DNA of 64,000 nt from Platanthera guangdongensis (GCA_039583875.1 CM077165.1:70172757-70236756), one strand, 5' to 3'; numbered from the stretch's first letter, positions 18,891 through 30,004 are shown. Notes: generated from the sequence alone by a model not told the origin. Numbers and translations: made by a program.

Positions 18891-18918
18891 TATTTATAGC
18901 AGAACAGTGGGCCCCCAC
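18891..18918 (-). promoter_or_regulatory. Promoter of E2 antisense gene 1
   Basis: TATAAATA on the minus strand (18898-18891), about 70 bp before the ATG at 18821. A GTGGGCCCCCAC dyad at 18907-18918 resembles TCP-factor sites. Confidence 0.6.
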
Positions 18919-18998
18919 CAGAAGATTCCCTGCCAGCTCAGCACAGGAGCTCGCCGAACACGCGGGTTGGATGATTCTTTCCGAGCTTGATTCAAGCT

Positions 18999-19016
18999 CG
19001 AAAAGAGCGGGGATTG
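18999..19016 (+). promoter_or_regulatory. E2 polypurine tract
   Basis: Purine-rich GAAAAGAGCGGGGATTG lies directly before the 3' LTR. Confidence 0.7.
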
Positions 19017-19807
19017 TGTACAACCCTGTGTCCGGCGAGCGGGCCCAGCCAGGGAGGTTGAGCGGGCCTGGACCCGCGACCCGCACCCGAGCGGCGAGAC
19101 AGGCTATGCGGCAGAAGGCCTGACCCGCTCCCGCCCACTTCAGGCGAGCGGGCCGGTAACCCGCGGCGAGCGAGCTGGCCCCAAGGATGGCGACCCGCCG
19201 GCTGATCCCCCCTGCATGCGACCTGACCGCCGACCCGCCCGGCAAAAGGCCAGCAGCTCGCCCATATCGGCTCGCACTCGCCCAGTGATGGTAGGCGAGC
19301 CCCAGAGTCGGGTCGCGCCCGCCTCCCACGGATGGAATCGGAGGCGAGCTGACTCCCCATGGGTGCGAATAGCTACTCAGGGCAGCGGAGCCTCGCTGTT
19401 GGCAGACCAGGTAGGACTGCGCATAGCTATTCAGAACAGCGGAGGTTGGCTGTTGGCAGACCCAACCAGGGGCTTTTTGGTATTTCCAGGTCAGTTCTTT
19501 TGGTTATTGGCAGTTCAGATTCTGAAAATCTATAAATAAGACCCAAGGGGTACCTCAGAGGAGACGCTTTCAGTGCCTCCTTACTCTCATTCTCAAGTGT
19601 TCTCTGAGAGTACCTTAGCTCGGCTCTTGGCTAAGGAGGGGAAGCGCTCAGAGATCTTCCGGGTTTGTGGTGGGACCTCCCTGCCGAGCCCTTGGGTCTG
19701 TCTTTCCTTGCCTCTCTCGTTGTTTTTCTTGCAGGTGCGAAGTAGGCGCGAGACCACCCCTTCCCCAAGGGTCGAACTCCACAAGAGGCCGGATTCCGGT
19801 TTCAACA
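19017..19807 (+). repeat. E2 3' LTR (791 bp)
   Basis: Same length as the 5' LTR with two substitutions seen by eye. The TATA box is at 19531-19538. The right flank CTAAG is the target duplication. Confidence 0.95.
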
Positions 19808-20523
19808 CTAAGCATGGTACAAGTAGTAAGTAAGAGCAGTGCAGTAAAGGAAAGTAAAGAACAGTAGTATGAACAAGTAAATAAACTAAACTATCACTAT
19901 ACTATCATCACAAACGTACCCTAACTTATATAAATGCCCATACAAATATATAAGTTAGGATTTCCAGGAAATTTAACTTATCATATAAAAGAGCTCATAC
20001 TAATTTATATGATAAGGATCTATGAAGCGTATGACCTAATATGAATGAATGATATGATGCAATTTTATGCGCAGGCAAGTGCAACTCACACACAATGACT
20101 CTGTGATCACAGACCTTTAGTTCCCACTTTTTGAGAGCTAGCATCACTCTCGGGTACCACCGCTGTGGCTACGGCAGCAGCGGAGCGGGCGTCTCCGCTT
20201 CTAGACCGGTATGCACACTACCAAGCCTTAGACCCCTCTCATACGCCTCTGTACACGTCCAAGGTGCACTCTAGAGTCTCGCGTACGTACTTTGCTGACA
20301 AACCCGTCAGTTTTGTTGGGTCGGATGTGTGTTATCGGGGATCGTCCTCCAGACCGCAGTGTAAAACAACCCACTGGCCCCTCTAACTCTCACAACCGCC
20401 TGGTGCACCGTACTGCCATCGGTGTGACGAACGGCTAGTACCGCATGCCCCGCCACGATATTTATGCACATGCAAGTATTTCATTCCGAGCCTCCCGCTC
20501 GCAGGACCAAACTCGTCCTGAAT

Positions 20524-20690
20524 CCCTCAAACCCAAACCCGGGTGAGAACGCACATTAGTGTCTTATACCAATTCCCTCAAACCCTAAACGGGTGAGAAC
20601 GCACATTAGTGCCTTATACCAATTCCCTCAAACCCTAAACGGGTGAGAATATATCATGAATCTCTCCAACCCTACACGGGCGAGAAGGTA
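20524..20690. repeat. 50-51-bp tandem repeats with telo-box-like AAACCCTAAAC
   Basis: CCCTCAAACCC starts at 20524, 20575 and 20625, with a weaker fourth unit. AAACCCTAAAC includes the plant telomeric heptamer, also known as the promoter telo box. The copy at 43230-43393 is in the other LTR. Confidence 0.85.
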
Positions 20691-23458
20691 CAACAATGTC
20701 CTAATCTATTAGACTACTCTTGTCTACGGGTTATTATACTTAGAGATTTAAGGTTAATCCCAGAACTGCCCCCGGTATTCCCTGTGAAGGGCTCTCAAGG
20801 GGCACTAGGAACTGTGTTGGGATTACGCCCAGCGTTCCCTTTCGCAAGGATATTTATTTTAGTTGATGGCTACCCATGTCTCTCCCCAGCTCTCTTTATT
20901 GCTCTAGTACAACCCTAGTGACTTAAGGTGTTACCGGGAAACCGACGGTCTTCCGTCGACCCCCACTCTAGTTGCTAACTAAAGACTTGCACTTTTGATC
21001 TCTCACTAAGACAATTCTACCCACCAGGGTTTATTCATGTTGCACTCTATTATTTCTGTCGATAATCAATCCCCTGGTAACCCCTAAGGCAAGACCTATT
21101 TATGTTATATGCAGACCATGTCCTATTATTACCCTAAAAATGTGATCTTCCAAACCTTAAGGCATCTTGCCTCTAAATATTTATCCTAGGGTGGTATGGA
21201 GTAAGGGAACTACCCTATGAATTCACATAATTTTCCTTGTCCAAATAATCCTTTAATTAAATCTTTTAAATTAATTACTAGGTCACTTTACACATGAAGT
21301 AGTATGATTTAACATTCACTGACCTAGGTAATTTTTCCTGAGTTGTATAATGATAGAATATTGCTGTCTACAGAGTTTCATAATTTTCCTTTAATTATTT
21401 ATTCTCATTTCTTATTTAATACCAATTCACATAAATTCCATTTTTCCAAATGAAGTATAGGCAATATGTAATCCAAAATTCCAGGAAAATTACAGAACAT
21501 TTAAAACACTAATTTATGACTATTGGCAGAGTCTCATCAATTTTTATTGTGTAATGGCCTATAAAATTCCATTATAACATATTTACCAAAAATGTCATTG
21601 TATTAATTTAACAACTAACAATACATCCATTAATTCTGAGAAATTTATACAAAACTAATAATACCATTTTATAGCAGTAGAATAAATTCCAAATTTTTCT
21701 GAGGTGCATATCCATCATTTCAAGAACTAAATGAAATAAGGGTAAAATGGGCAATTTGAGATATCTAATCCAAAAGCTCTTCAAAACAGAGGGATCATAT
21801 TTTTCCTTAGTCAAATGTGACCTTATCTATATCTTGGCAAAGTTGTAGGATTTGTGCCTGAGGAAAACCTATTTTCCAATTTTATTTCCAAAATAGCTAT
21901 ATTTAAAATAAATTCCAATAAATGGGATTTTTGATTCCAAAAATCCCATGATTAATTTGAGGGGTGAAATTTACCCTAATGAACCACTATAAATAATTCC
22001 AAGATCTTTGCATGTCACCATTGGGGTGAATACACCATATTTGAATTTTTGATATTTGCACACCAAGGCAAAACATGAACTAACACATGTAAGTAGATTC
22101 TCCAACATGCAGTGAACCCAAGGTGCTGAAATTTTTATCATGCACCAAGGATGTCCCCATTGACCTACCACCAAGATTTGGGACCATGGGGAGGTATAAA
22201 ACTCCATATATTTCACTTATTTATATTTTGATATTTTGGCAAAAACTATAGGAAAATTTGCTCCAAAAATTCCTAATTTTTGGCAGGGACTAAGTATGCC
22301 CTAATCATGCATGTACCCAAAATTTGGGGCCATGGTGATTATTGGTTTGACCAGGGCATCCAAATGAATTTCTGCCCTACTCTAGGACCAGTCCTAGGAG
22401 AAATGCCCTACAGGACTGTACGCTACACCAAATCTCAACTTTAAGGTGGCAAAATAAAGGTAAGACAGTCAGCTACATTTTTCATTGAGGAACATATTTC
22501 TGGAAATGCCTCTAAGAGGCCTAAAAACAACATGCAAGGTGACTGTAATTATGTGACAGGAATTTACTATTCATCATTTAAAAATTTAATCATATTAATG
22601 ATTATGCACGAATCTTAAAGAGCAAACCGACGGGATCGGTTCATCTTCCCCAATGGATTGACGGCTGCGATTGAGTTTTCCTGGGTGATGTTGGCTGGCG
22701 ATTTCCGGCCAGCTGAGCCACCACCACCGCCGGCGGATATCGCCACCACCTTCGTTAAGGTGGGGGCTAGCGTTTCCCGGCGGTGGGACCGCCGGAGTTG
22801 GCTCCTCCGGCGAACCCGAGCAAGAAGAAAAAGCCCGGATTTCTCCATTTTCCTCTCATGGCATCGGGCTCGATTGAGCCCGATATCTCCCTAAATGGAT
22901 CTAGAAATTTAGTACAGGTAGAGGTGAGGTGAAACGAACCTGAATTGGGGCTTGGCTGCGGGTCAGGCGGCGGTTTGCCATGGTGGTGGTGCGCCGGCGA
23001 GCTCCACCCCGATTCCTTGATTCTCCACTGTTCTCCATGATCCAGCACTCGAATTCCACTCCCTTCTATCTCCTGAAGCTTCTGGTGAGGTCTGTTTGGA
23101 CTGAATTTGGCTGTACATGGAGATACCACTTAATTGAGCTCGGTTTGAGCTTTGTTTGCTCCGCCCAGCTGCCAAGTGGCACACAGCCCCGGTTTTCTGC
23201 TGGAAATGGAGAGAGGAGGTCGGCCATCTGGTTTTGGGCAGATAAAACAAGCTGATGGGGTGGCCATGTGGCCACCATTCCCTTCCTTTCCATTTCTCTC
23301 TCCTCCTTCCCTCAAAATCCCAATTTTACCCCCTTGCATGTATTCTCTCTCCTGATTTAGAGGGGTAGGACTGGTCTTGTTCACTTGGGCTGGCCATGGG
23401 CCAATTTTGGTGGGCTTGGTCCAATGGAAGATGGTTTGGTCTTCATTTCACTCCTTCA

Positions 23459-23790
23459 GGTCAATTTGTTGACTTGTTGACTTGGGGAGTTGACTTGGTC
23501 AACCATGGTGGGTGGGCTGACCCTACTTGGTGGAAATGGGTCTAGTGGCACCACCCAACTTGGGTTGGGTCAAGGGGGGTGCCCTACTTAGGCCAATTGG
23601 GCTTATGAGTGTGAGTTTGACCAAATTAAACCCAAGGTTGACTTTGGTCAATTGGGGTCAAAGTGTTGACCTAGTGACATGCCCTAGGGTCCACTTAGAT
23701 TGTCTTTAGGGATAGGGCAATGTGGTGGGGTCATGGTGTGGCTAGGGTCCCCACTTAGACTAGTTTGACCTAGTTTGACTATGGTCCTAT
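23459..23790. promoter_or_regulatory. Cluster of TTGAC words (W-box core) at the start of the E3 3' LTR
   Basis: I count 13 TTGAC/GTCAA words in about 330 bp, within the first 450 bp of the LTR on its coding strand. TTGACY is the core bound by WRKY factors. The cluster is present in the sister LTR (46149-46545) and in E5. Confidence 0.7.
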
Positions 23791-23910
23791 AGTGGGCCCC
23801 ACATGGCTACCACCCACTACCTAGGGTAAAACATAGTTGGTCTCCTTAAATCTCACCCATGCCTAACCCAATCTAAGTTGAGGGGTCCAGAAGTAACATG
23901 GGATGTTACA

Positions 23911-23955
23911 AATTCTAATAAACAAGAAAATAATTTCGTCCCCGAAATTTAAGTT
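23911..23955 (-). promoter_or_regulatory. E3 pre-LTR region with conserved palindrome
   Basis: On the minus strand AAATTTCGGGGACGAAATT lies about 25 bp before the 3' LTR. The polypurine tract itself is weak (TTAGAATT), probably decayed. Confidence 0.7.
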
Positions 23956-23996
23956 CAGGTCTACGGGGTTCTACTTGCAAGAATTGTTAAGAAATT

Positions 23997-25718
23997 TTAA
24001 AAACATAACTTGAAAGTACCTGATGTGAATAGCTCCGGGTGATGCTCCAGCATCAGATCCCTCGGCTCCCAGGTGTGCTCCTCCCGTCCATGGTTGGACC
24101 ACAGCACCTTCACAAGAGGGACTTTCTTCTTCCGCAACACTCGGATGGCCGTATCGTCAATCCGGATCGGCTCCAATCTAACTGATCTGTCAGGCTCTAC
24201 CGGTCCGGCTGTAGTAGTAATGTGCTGCTCCGGCCGAAGGAGAGCTCTTCGCAAGGAAGAGACATGGAAGACGTCATGTAATGCACCCAACTCCGGTGGC
24301 AGCTGCAGTCGGTAAGCCAAGGGGCCGATCCGCTCCAGGATCAGGTATGGCCCCATGTATCGTGGACTGAGCTTCTTGTGCCTCCGCACCCGAGAGACAC
24401 CGTGTACTGGACGTATCTTCAAGAATACTCTGTCTCCAACCTGGAACTCCACCTTCTGGTGCCGAGCATCATAATACTTTGCCTGCCTGCTCTGGGCCTC
24501 TAGTAGCCGATCTCTGATCAATCGAATCTGAGCCTCAGTATCCTCTATATAATCAGATCCAAGAGCCCTGCTATCCACATCCTGAACCCATGATAGCGGT
24601 GTCCGGCATCTCCTCCCATAAAGTGCCTCATATGGAGCCATCCTGATGCTAGCCTGGTGGCTGTTATTATACGAGAACTCAATCAATGGCAGCAGCCTCT
24701 CCCAAGGCTTCCCCTTATCCAATATGCATAGTCTGAGCAGGTCCTCCATAGTCCGGATGGTTCGCTCGGTCTGTCTGTCGGTCTGCGGATGGAAGGCGGT
24801 ACTAAAAGTAAGCCGAGATCCCAAGTAAGCATGCACGGCCCTCCACTCGCTCGAAGTGAACCGACCACCACGGTCCAAAACAATCGTCCTGGGAATGCCA
24901 TGATCTCTGACGTACTGCTCCACAAATAATCTCACCAGAACTGCAACTGGGGCATCCTTTCGAACTGGAATAAACTGCGCTACCTTGGTCAATCTATCCA
25001 CTATAACTCATATAGAATCATGCCCAGAGTGGGAGTGAGGCAATCCGTGTACAAAGTCCATAGCAATGTCCTCGAACTTCCATTCTGGAACTGGCAGTGC
25101 TGTAGTAAACCTCCCGGGCTTTTGCATTCTGCCTTCACATGCTGGCAGGTCTCGCAATGGGTCACAAAATCCGTGATCTCCCTCTTCATCCCGGGCCAAT
25201 ACATAGACCTCCGCAAATCTGCCCACATCTTGGTGATGTCGGGGTGCACTGAATATCTCGAGCAATGTGCCTCTCTGAGTATGTCATCCCGGATACTGCC
25301 CCCTGCTGGTATGTAGATGCGCCCACGGAACCGAAGAAGATCATCCTGTAACGTGTAGTCCTCGACCTTGCCCCTCTCTAGGGCACTGAAAATCGGCTGT
25401 AACGCAGCATCCAGCCTCTGATGTGCTCGGATGCGCTCCTGTATATCATCGCCACTGATCACTGAGCTCAAATACTCTCGATACACTACTGGCTCGGTCT
25501 CGGATACCATGGTAATGTGCATGTCCTCCATCATCTATAGCAGCTCTATAGACATCAATCGGGGCTCTGGTCCAGAAGTGCCGGCCCTCCTGCTCAAAGC
25601 ATCTGCTACCGTGTTCGCTTTCCCCGGATGGTAGTGGATCTTGTAATCATAATCACAGAGGAACTCCAGCCACCTCCTCTGTCTCAGGTTTAGGTCCTTC
25701 TGTGTATCGATATACTCA
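23997..25718 (-). pseudogene. pol: E3 pol, second part: RNase H end and integrase with chromodomain
   Basis: Continues the RNase H frame interrupted by E4 at 38797. It covers the RNase H end ([16 protein letters not shown]), integrase HHCC region (about 25270-25120), DDE core ([20 protein letters not shown]) and a group II-like chromodomain end (VKVLWSNHGREEHTWEP). Breaks: TAG at 25535, a one-base-type frameshift near 25118, and TGA at 25008 where related elements have tryptophan. The enzyme is dead. Confidence 0.92.
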
Positions 25719-25868
25719 AGATTTGTTGGGTACATTGGTTTAAATGTACCTGATTTGAAGAAGCCTCACCCAACTCAATGATATACATCAAAATGTATTT
25801 GATGTGTTTTTGAGTTACTTGTGCAGGTTAAGTATTTGCAGGACTGAAGCAAAAATTTCTAAGTCCAT

Positions 25869-26786
25869 GTGTCGACACCCAGAGGGAAAGTGTCGACACT
25901 TAAGAAGACTTGTGTCGACACCCAGGCAAGTAGTGTCGACACTTGGAGTCATTGTGTCGACACCTGGGATGCAGAGTCGACACCAGACACAAAGTGTTGA
26001 CACAAGGAGCTGTGTCGACACTCAATGAAGAAAGTACAGTAAAGCAGTGTCGACACTTAACAGCAGTGTCGACACCCAGTGAAGCTGTGTCTACACCAAA
26101 AAGTGTCGACACTTGGAGCTGTGTCGACACTCAGCAAAAGTCAGCAGAGACTAAGTTAAAGTGTCGACACCAAGAACAATGTGTCGACACACAACAGAAG
26201 AGTCAGCACTTGAAGAAAGTGTCGACACCAAGAACAAAGTGTCGACACTCAGCAGAAGAGTTAGCACTTGAAGTAAGTGTCGACACCCAGAACAATGTGT
26301 CGACACTCAGCTGAAGACTCTACACTTGAAGAAAGTGTCGACACATGGAGCTGTGTCGACACTTAGCAAAGAACAGAAAGATCAACAAAATATTCTAAGT
26401 ACAAGTGTCGACACTAAGGGAATGTGTCGACACTCAGCTGAAGTCTCAACAGAAGAATCAAGTGTCGACACAAGGAGTTGTGTCGACACTCATCAAGTAT
26501 CAACATTGAAGACTATGTGTCGACACCAAGAAGTAGTGTCGACACTTAACAGATTCAACATAAGAAGTTGTGTCGACACAAAGAAGATGTGTCGACACTT
26601 AGAAGAATTCAGCAAAAGATAGAAGATCAAGCACTTGTGTCGACACTCAATTTCAGTGTCGACATATGCAGAAGAAACTGTGTCGAGACATAGAATCTAC
26701 AACACAAGGAGTTGTGTCGACACCTTGTAGACTTGTGTCTACACTTACACAACTTGTGTCGACACTTGGTCTATAAGTGTCGACAC
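25869..26786. repeat. Array of about 30 GTGTCGACAC palindromes in E4 U3
   Basis: The 10-bp perfect palindrome GTGTCGACAC (with a SalI site and a central CpG) occurs about 30 times, plus one-base variants such as GTGTTGACAC and GTGTCTACAC. In the middle part sites come in pairs 18-20 bp apart, with about 34-40 bp to the next pair, giving a higher-order period near 57 bp. Example starts are 26161, 26181, 26219, 26239, 26277, 26297, 26335 and 26353. Confidence 0.95.
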
Positions 26787-26943
26787 TTAAAGACGGAAAG
26801 TCTCAACACTTTCAGACAGTTAGAGAACTTTCAAGAACTGACTGAATGACTTGACAGCTGCCGTTCCAGACGGTCTACAGCACCTATCAGAGATGTCAGA
26901 AGATAGTTATGAACCGGACCAGCCGGTTACCATGAAGAAAGCC

Positions 26944-26951
26944 TATAAATA
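26944..26951 (+). promoter_or_regulatory. E4 5' LTR TATA box
   Basis: TATAAATA about 160 bp after the last dyad, also at 37876-37883 in the 3' LTR. E7 has TATATAAA at the matching place. Confidence 0.75.
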
Positions 26952-27407
26952 GGCTCATACAGTCTACAGGAACTGTTGTTGTTGTTGAAGAAGTTGCTGA
27001 AGCAATTCAAAAAGTGATTCACAGAGTTGTTCAAGTTATTGATCAAGGATCAAATCAAGAAGATCTAGCTATCCAAGTGCAGATCTAAGAAGTTGGAGAG
27101 AGAGGGCTCCATCCAAGAAATCAGCTGTTGGAACTAGGCTGAGAAGAAGGATTCAGATTCATTCTGGGTCTTAAGAAGCAGAGGTCAAGGATCAACTGCA
27201 GAAGGAGTCAATCTAATTGAGTTCTACTTTCAAGAAGCTTTGAATAAAGCTAAGTCAGATTGAATCCAGCTGAGTTCTTCCAAGAACTCATCAAGAAACT
27301 CTCAACTCCCCTCTCTTATTTCTGAGTTGCTGAGTTATCATTTGTAAATTCATTTTTATCTTGTAGGATCTTTTGGATCTGAGTGTTTGTAAGCCTGTAA
27401 TTATAAA

Positions 27408-27590
27408 GGCTGAGGGTAGGGCTTGAGAGCCTGAGTGTAGGAGATTGAAATCTCTGAGTATAGGCCTTGGTGGTTGAGTGTAGGCCTTATTGGCTGAGTG
27501 TAGGCCTTGTTGGCTGAGTGTAGGCCTTGTGGCTGAGTGTAGGCTTTGTGGAAAAGCTGAGTTGTAGGGCTTTGGGCCTGAGGTGTAGGA
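27408..27590 (+). repeat. Short repeats in the transcribed leader of E4 LTR
   Basis: GCTGAGTGTAGGCCTTG-type units of about 18-20 bp are repeated roughly six times with variants. The same region exists in the 3' LTR and, more diverged, in E7 (about 59940-60150). They would be in the RNA. Confidence 0.8.
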
Positions 27591-27810
27591 ACCAGTTTGG
27601 GTTCTGAGACAGTGGTGAAGTTTGGCCGAATCTAGTACACTGCTAGATAGGCGAAGGGGGAAAGTGGATGTACCCAAAGCTTGGGGAACCACTATAAAAC
27701 ACTGTGTCTGTTGTGCTGTGCTTTGCTGTGTATGCTGTGTGATTGCAAAAGTAGAGTAGATTCTGTGTTATAACTGATTGCTGTCATTAAAGTTTAAAAA
27801 AGAATTAGGT

Positions 27811-27840
27811 CACCTATTCACCCCCCCCCCCCTCTAGGTG
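27811..27840 (+). promoter_or_regulatory. U5 hairpin with poly-C loop
   Basis: CACCTA and TAGGTG arms enclose a run of C, 20 bp before the LTR end. Matching structures are at 38742-38771 (E4 3' LTR), 60393-60423 (E7) and 54554-54575 (E6, reverse strand). Confidence 0.75.
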
Positions 27841-27862
27841 TTTAGGTACTATATCTTTCAAG

Positions 27863-27876
27863 TGATATCAGAGGGA
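27863..27876 (+). promoter_or_regulatory. E4 primer binding site
   Basis: TGATATCAGAGG two bases after the LTR; E6 and E7 have TGGTATCAGAGG. This matches the 3' end of initiator methionine tRNA, with one decayed base here. Confidence 0.8.
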
Positions 27877-27965
27877 GGTTCCTCAAAAAGGACTAACAGT
27901 CTAAGGAGATCCTGATTGGCAGATTCAGTCTAAGACAAATTACAGATTCAGGAAAATCAAGAACC

Positions 27966-30004
27966 ATGGGTTCCTCTGAGAATCATAAGGAATTGGGTTC
28001 CATGAAATTACCTCTATGCAGGAAAGAGATATTTGGGATCTGGAAGGAAAGGATAAGGCTGTTTAGGGAAGCCTCAGACCCTAGGATATACATCACAGTA
28101 AAGGAAGGGCCTTATGTGCCCATGAAGATATCAGTTCTAGATGCAAATCAGAGAACCCCAAAGGATTTCTCTGAAATGACTAAGGATGAGATTGTCCTAG
28201 CCACCATGGACAAAAGGGCACAAAACATTATAGTGAGTGTCATAGATGATGCAACTTTTCAGAATCTAATACACTGTAAGACAGCAAAAGAGATGTGGGA
28301 CACTCTTATTGTGTATATGGAGGGATCTGAAGAAGTTAAGCAAGATAGAAAATCCTTGCTAAATCAAGAGTATGAAAGTTTTAGACAAGGAAAGGGTGAT
28401 AGCATAACTGAGTGCTATAAGAAGTTCTACAGAATAGTGAATGAACTCATGTCATATGGAAGAGAGTTCAACAATTATGAACTAAATGACAAGTTCCTAA
28501 GGTCCCTAACTAAAGATTGGGACACAAAGATTTGTGTCATTAGAGAAATGGCTAAGTTGGGAGAAATTCCTCCACCTACACTGTTTGGCAAGTTATTGTC
28601 TTATGAAATGCAGTTGACAGTGAGGAAAGAAGAGGAGAAATCAACAAGAACTGAACACAAGGAAAGAACAGTAGATTTCAAGACAGAAGCCTCCAGAAAG
28701 TGCAGGAATAAGTCATCAACTCCACCTCCAAATGTAGTTGAATCAGAGTCAGATGAGTCAGTCAGCACAAAATCTGAAAGCAGTGAAAGTGATGAAAACT
28801 TTGCTGCCTTCACTAGACATTTTCAGAAATTCTTGAAGAAGAAACAGTGGAGATCAAGGCCTTCTACTTCAAAAGGAAAAGAAGATTTTTATCAGGATAA
28901 AAAGGCTTCAAAGAAGGACAGGAAGAGGACAAAATCTAGCAAGGCAACTGTTTCTAAAATAGTGTGCTATTGCTGCAATAGACAAGGCCATGTTGTTGCA
29001 GATTGTCCTGAAAAGAGAAAGGAGTCTAGTGACAAGAAGAAGACTCATTTCAAAGGAAAGAAAGAGAAGTCTTTTGTTGCCAAGAAAGAGAATACTCTAT
29101 CAGATATTTCTTCTTCAGAAACTGAGTCTGATGCTGAGGCATACATAGGGCTGTTTGCTGAAGAAGAAGAAGAAGAAGAATTCATGCAGATAATGGAGTC
29201 TATTTATTAACAAGAAGACTGCCAGTGCCAAGGACTGATGGCATTGACTGAGAGTGACAAAATCCTGGAGCAGTCAGGACCCAGTAAGGTACAAAGTTCA
29301 ACTTTAAGTTCAGTTTCTTGTGCCAGCACAGAATCAGATTCATCTTCATCAAGTGATGAAAGTGTATCTGAGTTTGAGGATGATATTCATCAGCTGATAG
29401 ATGAATATAAAGTATTGTTGCAAGCTTACAAGAAGAGCAAGTCCTTAGCCAAAAGTCAGGCAAAGGAAATTGCTGATCTTAAAGCTGCTGCAACAGATTC
29501 TGAGAAGCTATTTGATCAAAAGCTTAATGAGATAGCCAGGCTGAAACACATAACAGTGATTCAGATGGGGACTATCACCTTTAAGAATGATCAAATCAAG
29601 AGTCTGGAGATAAATCTTCAGAAGGAGAGAGAGCTTGTTGCTAGGTTTTCCAAATCTAAGTCAGTGTTACCCATAATTGATGAATTTGCTCATCACAAGG
29701 GTAAAGCTGGACTGGGTTTTATTAAACCTGCAAGGACTGTCAAGTCCAAGTCCAAGGGCAAAGCCCCAACAATCAACAAGTCTGTTGTAGATAAGACAGC
29801 AAAGACAGTACCTAAGCAAAGTACAATAAGTTTGAATGTTGGTGTTGTGGCAAAGTTGGCCATTTTGTAGTGGACTGTTGGCACAATGCTAGTGCCAAAG
29901 TGAGTACCAAACTACCTGTTGGAAAGCCAGTAGGTAGCTTTGTCAAGTTGCAAACTAACAAGTACCAAGGACCCAAGAATTCTTTGGGTTCTAAGGTTCA
30001 TTAA
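27966..30004 (+). pseudogene. gag: E4 Gag, interrupted
   Basis: ATG 27966. Residues about 15-215 resemble the copia capsid region (WKERIRLFREASD...LLNQEYESF). A zinc knuckle CYCCNRQGHVVADC is at about residue 335. The frame stops at TAA 29208, reopens in frame through a coiled-coil stretch to about 29830, then a frameshift is needed to read a second knuckle CWCCGKVGHFVVDC (about 29838-29880). E6's shortened Gag ends in the same kind of second knuckle, so that part is real. TAA at 30002 lies between Gag and protease. Gag and Pol separated by a suppressible stop is known from soybean SIRE1, but here other breaks make decay equally likely. Confidence 0.85.

Larger units (their letters stand above)
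7355..19807 (+). mobile_element. E2: complete, young Tat-lineage Ty3/gypsy element (12,453 bp)
   Basis: Two 791-bp LTRs (7355-8145, 19017-19807) flank a primer site, an unbroken gag-pol with two RNase H domains, a tandem-repeat region and two antisense genes. CTAAG at 7350-7354 and 19808-19812 is the target duplication. Internal size, the second (archaeal-type) RNase H and antisense ORFs between pol and the 3' LTR are known traits of the Tat lineage (Retand, Ogre and relatives). By eye the LTRs differ only at two C/T positions (near 7494 and 7646), so insertion was recent. The element is far more GC-rich than the surrounding E3 DNA. Confidence 0.95.
19808..23910 (-). repeat. E3 3' LTR, main fragment
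   Basis: Reads on the minus strand from TGTAACAT at 23910. It is collinear with 42513-46616. From the LTR start leftward it holds a TTGAC-rich zone (23459-23790), a GC-rich patch with small chance ORFs (22615-23250), a long AT-rich part without genes (20950-22600) and 50-51-bp tandem repeats (20524-20690). I see no gene. Confidence 0.93.
25724..27860 (+). repeat. E4 5' LTR (2137 bp)
   Basis: Contains the GTGTCGACAC array (25869-26786), a TATA box (26944-26951), transcribed short repeats (27408-27590) and a poly-C hairpin (27811-27840). It ends TTTCA two bases before the primer site. Confidence 0.95.

Noticed and set aside
22615..23384. Small ORFs in the GC-rich part of the E3 LTR
   Set aside because: The same overlapping ORFs occur on both strands and in the sister LTR at 45321-46090, with no domain; non-coding LTR sequence is the simpler reading.
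25869..26786. Regular palindromic repeats could be read as a CRISPR-like array
   Set aside because: They lie inside a plant LTR, recur in the sister LTR, have no uniform long repeat or unique spacers, and have no cas genes nearby.
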